Assembly: GCA_028875335.1 (NCBI GenBank)
Contig: JAPPEF010000330.1
Span: forward strand, 1-10,064
Direction: 5' to 3'
Length of the DNA: 10,064 nt
Source: Gemmatimonadota bacterium
Lineage (GTDB): Bacteria; Latescibacterota; UBA2968; UBA8231
Shown: positions 6,655 to 10,064 of the stretch, piece by piece
Numbering within the stretch: the stretch's first letter is position 1
How the letters are laid out: the number at the start of each line of letters is the position of its first letter
Position numbers and translations under genes: made by a program
Notes under the pieces: model-generated
The model's database searches: none
The model's input: the letters and a program-made list of their open reading frames with translations, nothing else
Told to the model about the DNA's origin: nothing

Positions 6655-7896
6655 TCATCGCTCCAACACCGTCCTCTCCTCCACCAACCGCGCCATCATC
6701 TGGGCAAATTCGGGCGTGCCGTCGTCGTCCCAGTACTCGGTCTCAATGGGCGCGGCGTAGCTATGGGGCATCCCGCCCCGGGTCCAGTCGGGCCGGATCA
6801 GGAAATGGCGCGTCGTCAGGGGATCGTATCTATTGTACATCCGCGTCCCATTGGCGAATTGCGATTTGACGATCCACGGCTTGATGGGCGGCAATTCCCG
6901 GCTCGTTAGCCGCTCCAACTCGTCGCGATCCAAGGTCAAACCCAGACCGGGTTTTTCCGGCACTCGGATGAGACCATTGATCGGCTCTAGGCGCTCGCGC
7001 ACCACCTCGTCCTTGAGAATTTCGCTGCTGTCGATAAAGTGAAAGGTGGCAGAGGGAAAGGTCGCCATCATGTGGCAAACCATGGCCCGGGTGATCGTAC
7101 CGCCCACGTTTTGCAGCATGAACGGTATATTGCCAGCGGCGAACAGACCGGCGGCGCGGATCGCATCGCCAAACTTCTGATGGCCGCGCATGTACACGTC
7201 TCCCGCTCCCATCAGCACTTCGTACGTGGCGTCCAGTGGCGCTTGATGGCGCACGATGGGCAGAGGAATGCGCCGGCGCAAATCAATCGACGCCAAGGTG
7301 TCGCCAGCATTGATCGAGTCTTCAAAGCAACCGGCAATGGGATATTGGGCCAACTTCGCCAGCAGATCCGGCATGTAGTCATCGGTACCGCCGCCAGTGA
7401 AATCGTAGTGGATCTTGAATCCGGGCGGAGCCACGGCCTGCATGGCGTCGGTCTGGTCGAAGACGTTCTCAAAGGGCGATAGGTGGAACTTGAGCCAAGT
7501 GTAGCCTTGGGCGGCGTAGTTCTCCACGGCCTCGGCCATGTGGCTGGGAGCGCTCGACACGGTCCAACTGCCCACCGGCACCCACGAGCGGTACTTCTGG
7601 CCGAAGAGCTTGTACACCGGCACGCCAGCGGTCTGGCCCATCAAATCGTACATGGCCGTGCCTAGCCCGATAGAGACTTCGTCGCCCATCCACTCGAAGG
7701 GATTGCTGCCCACATACTGATCGATTATTTCCTGCGGCTCAGTGCGGCCGCTCTCGCCTAGGCCGATCAGACCGGTATCGGTGTGGGCTATGTACACCGT
7801 GCGCCGGGTTACGCCTTGGTAGTGGCTGACCGGATAGGCGATCCAGTCTTGGTACTCTAGGCTGATTTCGTGTACTTCTATCTCAGTGACTTTCAC
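6655..7896 (-). CDS. Enolase-superfamily (mandelate racemase/muconate lactonizing-like) protein
   Basis: This 413-aa protein has the size and order of the enolase superfamily. An N-terminal capping domain includes TGLIGLGESG and is followed by the barrel: YTWLKFH (K136, H138), IHYDFTGG (D165) and GCFEDS (E192). Members dehydrate or racemise sugar acids using Mg2+ held by three acidic residues. Two of these are seen (D165, E192). The third, usually in an ADES or GE motif, aligns by eye with IVRHQAP (H217, Q218). The usual Asp-His dyad also seems missing: MRGHQKFGD has G238 at the Asp position and FMLQNVGG has Q262/N263 at the His position. Function is therefore uncertain, and an altered or lost activity is possible. 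The start is GTG at 7896, with AGGAGG only four bases before it. It lies 36 bp after the RND gene and ends 7 bp from the convergent gene. Confidence 0.85.
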   Translation of the reverse strand: MKVTEIEVHEISLEYQDWIAYPVSHYQGVTRRTVYIAHTDTGLIGLGESGRTEPQEIIDQYVGSNPFEWMGDEVSIGLGTAMYDLMGQTAGVPVYKLFGQKYRSWVPVGSWTVSSAPSHMAEAVENYAAQGYTWLKFHLSPFENVFDQTDAMQAVAPPGFKIHYDFTGGGTDDYMPDLLAKLAQYPIAGCFEDSINAGDTLASIDLRRRIPLPIVRHQAPLDATYEVLMGAGDVYMRGHQKFGDAIRAAGLFAAGNIPFMLQNVGGTITRAMVCHMMATFPSATFHFIDSSEILKDEVVRERLEPINGLIRVPEKPGLGLTLDRDELERLTSRELPPIKPWIVKSQFANGTRMYNRYDPLTTRHFLIRPDWTRGGMPHSYAAPIETEYWDDDGTPEFAQMMARLVEERTVLER

Positions 7897-7900
7897 GACG

Positions 7901-7906
7901 CCTCCT
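7901..7906 (-). promoter_or_regulatory. Ribosome binding site (AGGAGG) with short spacing to a GTG start
   Basis: AGGAGG lies four bases before the GTG at 7896-7894 on the minus strand. The spacing is shorter than usual. No other in-frame start fits better, because the protein's first strand begins at once (KVTEIEVHEI). Confidence 0.6.
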
Positions 7907-7920
7907 ATTGGTTGCTCGTT

Positions 7921-7947
7921 AAAAACCGCAGGTCAGTTTTTGACTGC
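7921..7947 (-). terminator. Possible weak intrinsic terminator after the RND gene
   Basis: Read on the minus strand, GCAGTCA and TGA-C-CTGC (7947-7928) can pair as a seven-base stem with one bulged C and a five-base loop, followed by GG and five T (7925-7921). It overlaps the RND stop codon (7935-7933) and lies just before the ribosome site of the enolase-superfamily gene. The stem is weak, so full termination is doubtful. It could give partial read-through. Confidence 0.3.
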
Positions 7948-10064
7948 AAAGAGAATTTTATAGAGCACCGGCACGAACAGCAAGGTGATCACAGTGGCAA
8001 AAAGCAGGCCCACCATGATGGCCACCGCCATCGGTTCCCACATCAGCCCACCACCCAAATAGAGGGGAATAAGCCCCAGCGTCGTCGTACAGGTGGTCAG
8101 CAGGATGGGGCGAAAACGCTGCTGCGCCGCGGCGACAATCGCCTCTATGGGTTTTTCCCCGGATTGGTTCAATTCGATTTGTATGCGATCTATGAGCACG
8201 ATCGCGTTGTTGATGACGATACCGGCCAGCGAGATCAATCCGAGGAAGGCGAAGAAACCAAAGAACGAGCGGAAGACGAGCAGTCCGGCGATGACCCCGA
8301 TCAGGCCGAGCGGAATGGTGCTCAGCACGATAAAGGTCTTGCGGAAGGAGTTGAACTGGACGACCAACAGCGCCAGAATGATAAAGCCGGACAGCGGCAG
8401 CTTGGCGACGACCGCGCTCATAGCCTCGCTGCTCTGCTCCGACTCGCCGCCTAACTCGTAGTGATAGCCCGGTTTCCAAGATTTGCTGTCTTCTTCGAGC
8501 CAAGGGATGAACTCGTCGGTGATATCCTGCGCCGTAAAACCGCTTTTGGCGTCGCAGGTCAAGGTCAAGGTGCGGTACAGGTCGCGCCGTTTGATCTTGG
8601 CGAGTTGCCACTGAGGCACGATCTGCGCCACTTGTCCCAGCGGCACGTTTTTGCCCGAACCTTGGGCGTAGATGTTGATGCTCTCCAGTTGGCGCACATC
8701 GACGTCCTGACTGCTTTCGTTGCGCAGGACAATGGGGAGACTCTGGTCGCCCTCGCGGAAAGCTCCCGTATTGAACCCCGTGAGCGCAGTCTGCAACGAA
8801 AGGGCGATATCTTGGTTGGTCAGGCCGGCGTTCCGGGTCTTGGACTGGTCGATGTCAACGACGACTTTTTTGATTTTAGGCCCCCAATCGTCGCCGATAT
8901 TCTGCGCAGTGGATATTTCGTTGAGTTTTTGCTTGATGCGCTCGGCGAGGCCGAACAGTTCGTTGGGATCCGGCCCTGTTATCCGCACGGCCACGTCACT
9001 GCCGCCACCGCCACCGGCCAACCGCGAAACCCGTATTTCGGCATCGGGAAAGGAGCGGAAGCAAAAGTCGTCTAGGCGATCAATTACCCACTGGTTATCT
9101 TCGCCCGAACTGGTGTTGAGCAACATATGGGCGTACCCCGAGTTGGCTTCGCCCGACTGATAACCTTGGTCGTAGGAGGGCGGCCCCTCGCTGACAAAGG
9201 TCGCCCAGTCTGTTATTCCGCGCTGTCGGTTTTTGCTTACCAAGAGGCTATCCGCGATATACGACTCGAGCCGTTCCACCCGGGCAGTCGTCGTCTCGAT
9301 CTTGGTGCCCAAAGGCAAATTCAGGTTTACCGTCAACAGGTTGCGTTCGCTGTCGGGAAAGAAGATGAACGGCAAAAAACCAAAGCCGAAAAGCGACAAT
9401 ACGAACAAGCCGGCGATGAGCCCCATGAATGAATAGGGACGCGCAAGGGCCTTGAGGAGCAGCTCTTTATACTGGCCGTTGAGGCGATCGATAAAAGTGG
9501 TTTTCTCGGACTGAGAGGCCTGCTGTTTCACCCGGATGAAAAACACCGCCAACAATGTGATCATGGTCAGGGAGAGCAACCAAGAAGAGAGCAGGGCTAT
9601 GGAAATCACACTGAAGAGCGGCCCCATCATCTCGCCCATGATGGACGCGGCCAGAAAGAAGGACAAGAAGGCGGCAGAAGTGGTCAGCGAAGAGACCAGA
9701 AGCGGCGCGGCCAGCTCCCGCGCCGATTCAATGGCAGCCTCTTTGGCGTCGGTGCCCTTTTCCATCTTAACCACAATCGCTTCGGACACCACGATGGCAT
9801 TATCTACCAGCATGCCCAACGCCATGATCAACGCCGCCAGCGACACCTGATTGAGACCGATATCGAATATCCCCATGATGAAAAGGGTCGCGATAATGGT
9901 CATGGGAATGAGGCTGGCCACGACTAGGCCGGTGCGCAGTCCCAAAAAGATCAGCATGGATAACAGTACAATAGCGACGCTTTGCAAGAGATTGTTGGTG
10001 AAGTTGGCGACCGATTTCTCTACCTCAAAGTCTTGGGAAGCCACTCTATTGAGGGTTATGCCCA
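7933..10064 (-). CDS. RND-family efflux transporter permease (5' end outside window)
   Basis: The frame is open to the right edge and stops at TGA 7935-7933. About 709 residues are present. A full AcrB-like pump has ~1,040, so some 320-330 N-terminal residues are missing. The visible part begins before TM2. A GTG at 10044 is an internal valine, not a start. Numbering from it, TM2-TM4 are followed by LGMLVDNAIVVSEAI (D81, N82), where AcrB has the Asp407-Asp408 pair. After the central periplasmic loop, which contains a five-glycine run (GGGGGSDVAVRITGPDP) and the usual QSKTRNAGLT stretch, GIVINNAIVLID (608-619) has N612 where AcrB has Lys940. The protein ends in TM12 (LLFVPVLYKIL). RND permeases are inner-membrane, proton-driven trimers working with an adaptor and outer-membrane channel. 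Partner genes may lie outside. The substrate is unknown. Confidence 0.9.
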   Translation of the reverse strand, partial: GITLNRVASQDFEVEKSVANFTNNLLQSVAIVLLSMLIFLGLRTGLVVASLIPMTIIATLFIMGIFDIGLNQVSLAALIMALGMLVDNAIVVSEAIVVKMEKGTDAKEAAIESARELAAPLLVSSLTTSAAFLSFFLAASIMGEMMGPLFSVISIALLSSWLLSLTMITLLAVFFIRVKQQASQSEKTTFIDRLNGQYKELLLKALARPYSFMGLIAGLFVLSLFGFGFLPFIFFPDSERNLLTVNLNLPLGTKIETTTARVERLESYIADSLLVSKNRQRGITDWATFVSEGPPSYDQGYQSGEANSGYAHMLLNTSSGEDNQWVIDRLDDFCFRSFPDAEIRVSRLAGGGGGSDVAVRITGPDPNELFGLAERIKQKLNEISTAQNIGDDWGPKIKKVVVDIDQSKTRNAGLTNQDIALSLQTALTGFNTGAFREGDQSLPIVLRNESSQDVDVRQLESINIYAQGSGKNVPLGQVAQIVPQWQLAKIKRRDLYRTLTLTCDAKSGFTAQDITDEFIPWLEEDSKSWKPGYHYELGGESEQSSEAMSAVVAKLPLSGFIILALLVVQFNSFRKTFIVLSTIPLGLIGVIAGLLVFRSFFGFFAFLGLISLAGIVINNAIVLIDRIQIELNQSGEKPIEAIVAAAQQRFRPILLTTCTTTLGLIPLYLGGGLMWEPMAVAIMVGLLFATVITLLFVPVLYKILFAVKN

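Noticed and set aside
7870..9075. Two long plus-strand frames (194 and 204 aa) opposite the RND gene
   Set aside because: They are antisense to a firmly identified RND permease. The first is rich in D, E, Q and R, as expected from reading membrane-segment codons backwards.
10042..10044. GTG as the true start of the RND gene
   Set aside because: The frame continues upstream to the window edge (GITLNR), and the position matches the middle of the N-terminal half of RND proteins. It is therefore an internal valine in a truncated gene.

Overview
This is a compact, moderately GC-rich bacterial stretch with eight protein-coding genes, two of them cut by the window edges. No tRNA, rRNA, CRISPR array, transposase or phage gene was seen. 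The gene content is two Gfo/Idh/MocA dehydrogenases, a xylose-isomerase-like TIM barrel, an enolase-superfamily enzyme, a glycosyl-hydrolase-like protein and a WD40 plus Calx-beta-like protein. Such content recalls uncultured marine or sponge-associated lineages rich in these families, such as Poribacteria or Latescibacterota. That placement is an inference from gene content only and is weak.

Layout. At 1-794 (+) lies the 3' end of a WD40 protein. Its blades are encoded by nearly identical 126-bp DNA repeats and are followed by a Calx-beta-like domain. It converges, with a 3-bp gap, on a minus-strand operon read from 3902 down to 798: a SAM-dependent methyltransferase, then two different Gfo/Idh/MocA oxidoreductases. 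A 240-bp divergent intergenic region (3903-4142) separates this operon from a plus-strand pair (4143-6647): a sugar phosphate isomerase/epimerase-like protein and a 523-aa glycosyl-hydrolase-like protein. That pair converges, with a 7-bp gap, on a minus-strand enolase-superfamily gene (6655-7896). The latter lies 36 bp downstream of a truncated RND-family efflux permease (7933 to the window edge).

How the genes may work together. The dehydrogenases, the TIM-barrel isomerase, the glycosidase-like protein and the enolase-superfamily protein look like parts of carbohydrate or sugar-acid metabolism arranged in two divergent units, but no substrate can be named. No transporter for sugars and no transcription factor is visible. 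By eye, three of these enzymes depart from the canonical residues of their families: the Gfo/Idh protein at 1941-3017, the TIM barrel at 4143-5036 and the enolase-superfamily protein at 6655-7896. Together with the freshly duplicated WD40 repeats, these are the points most worth following up. I found no clear, self-contained new defence or mobile system.
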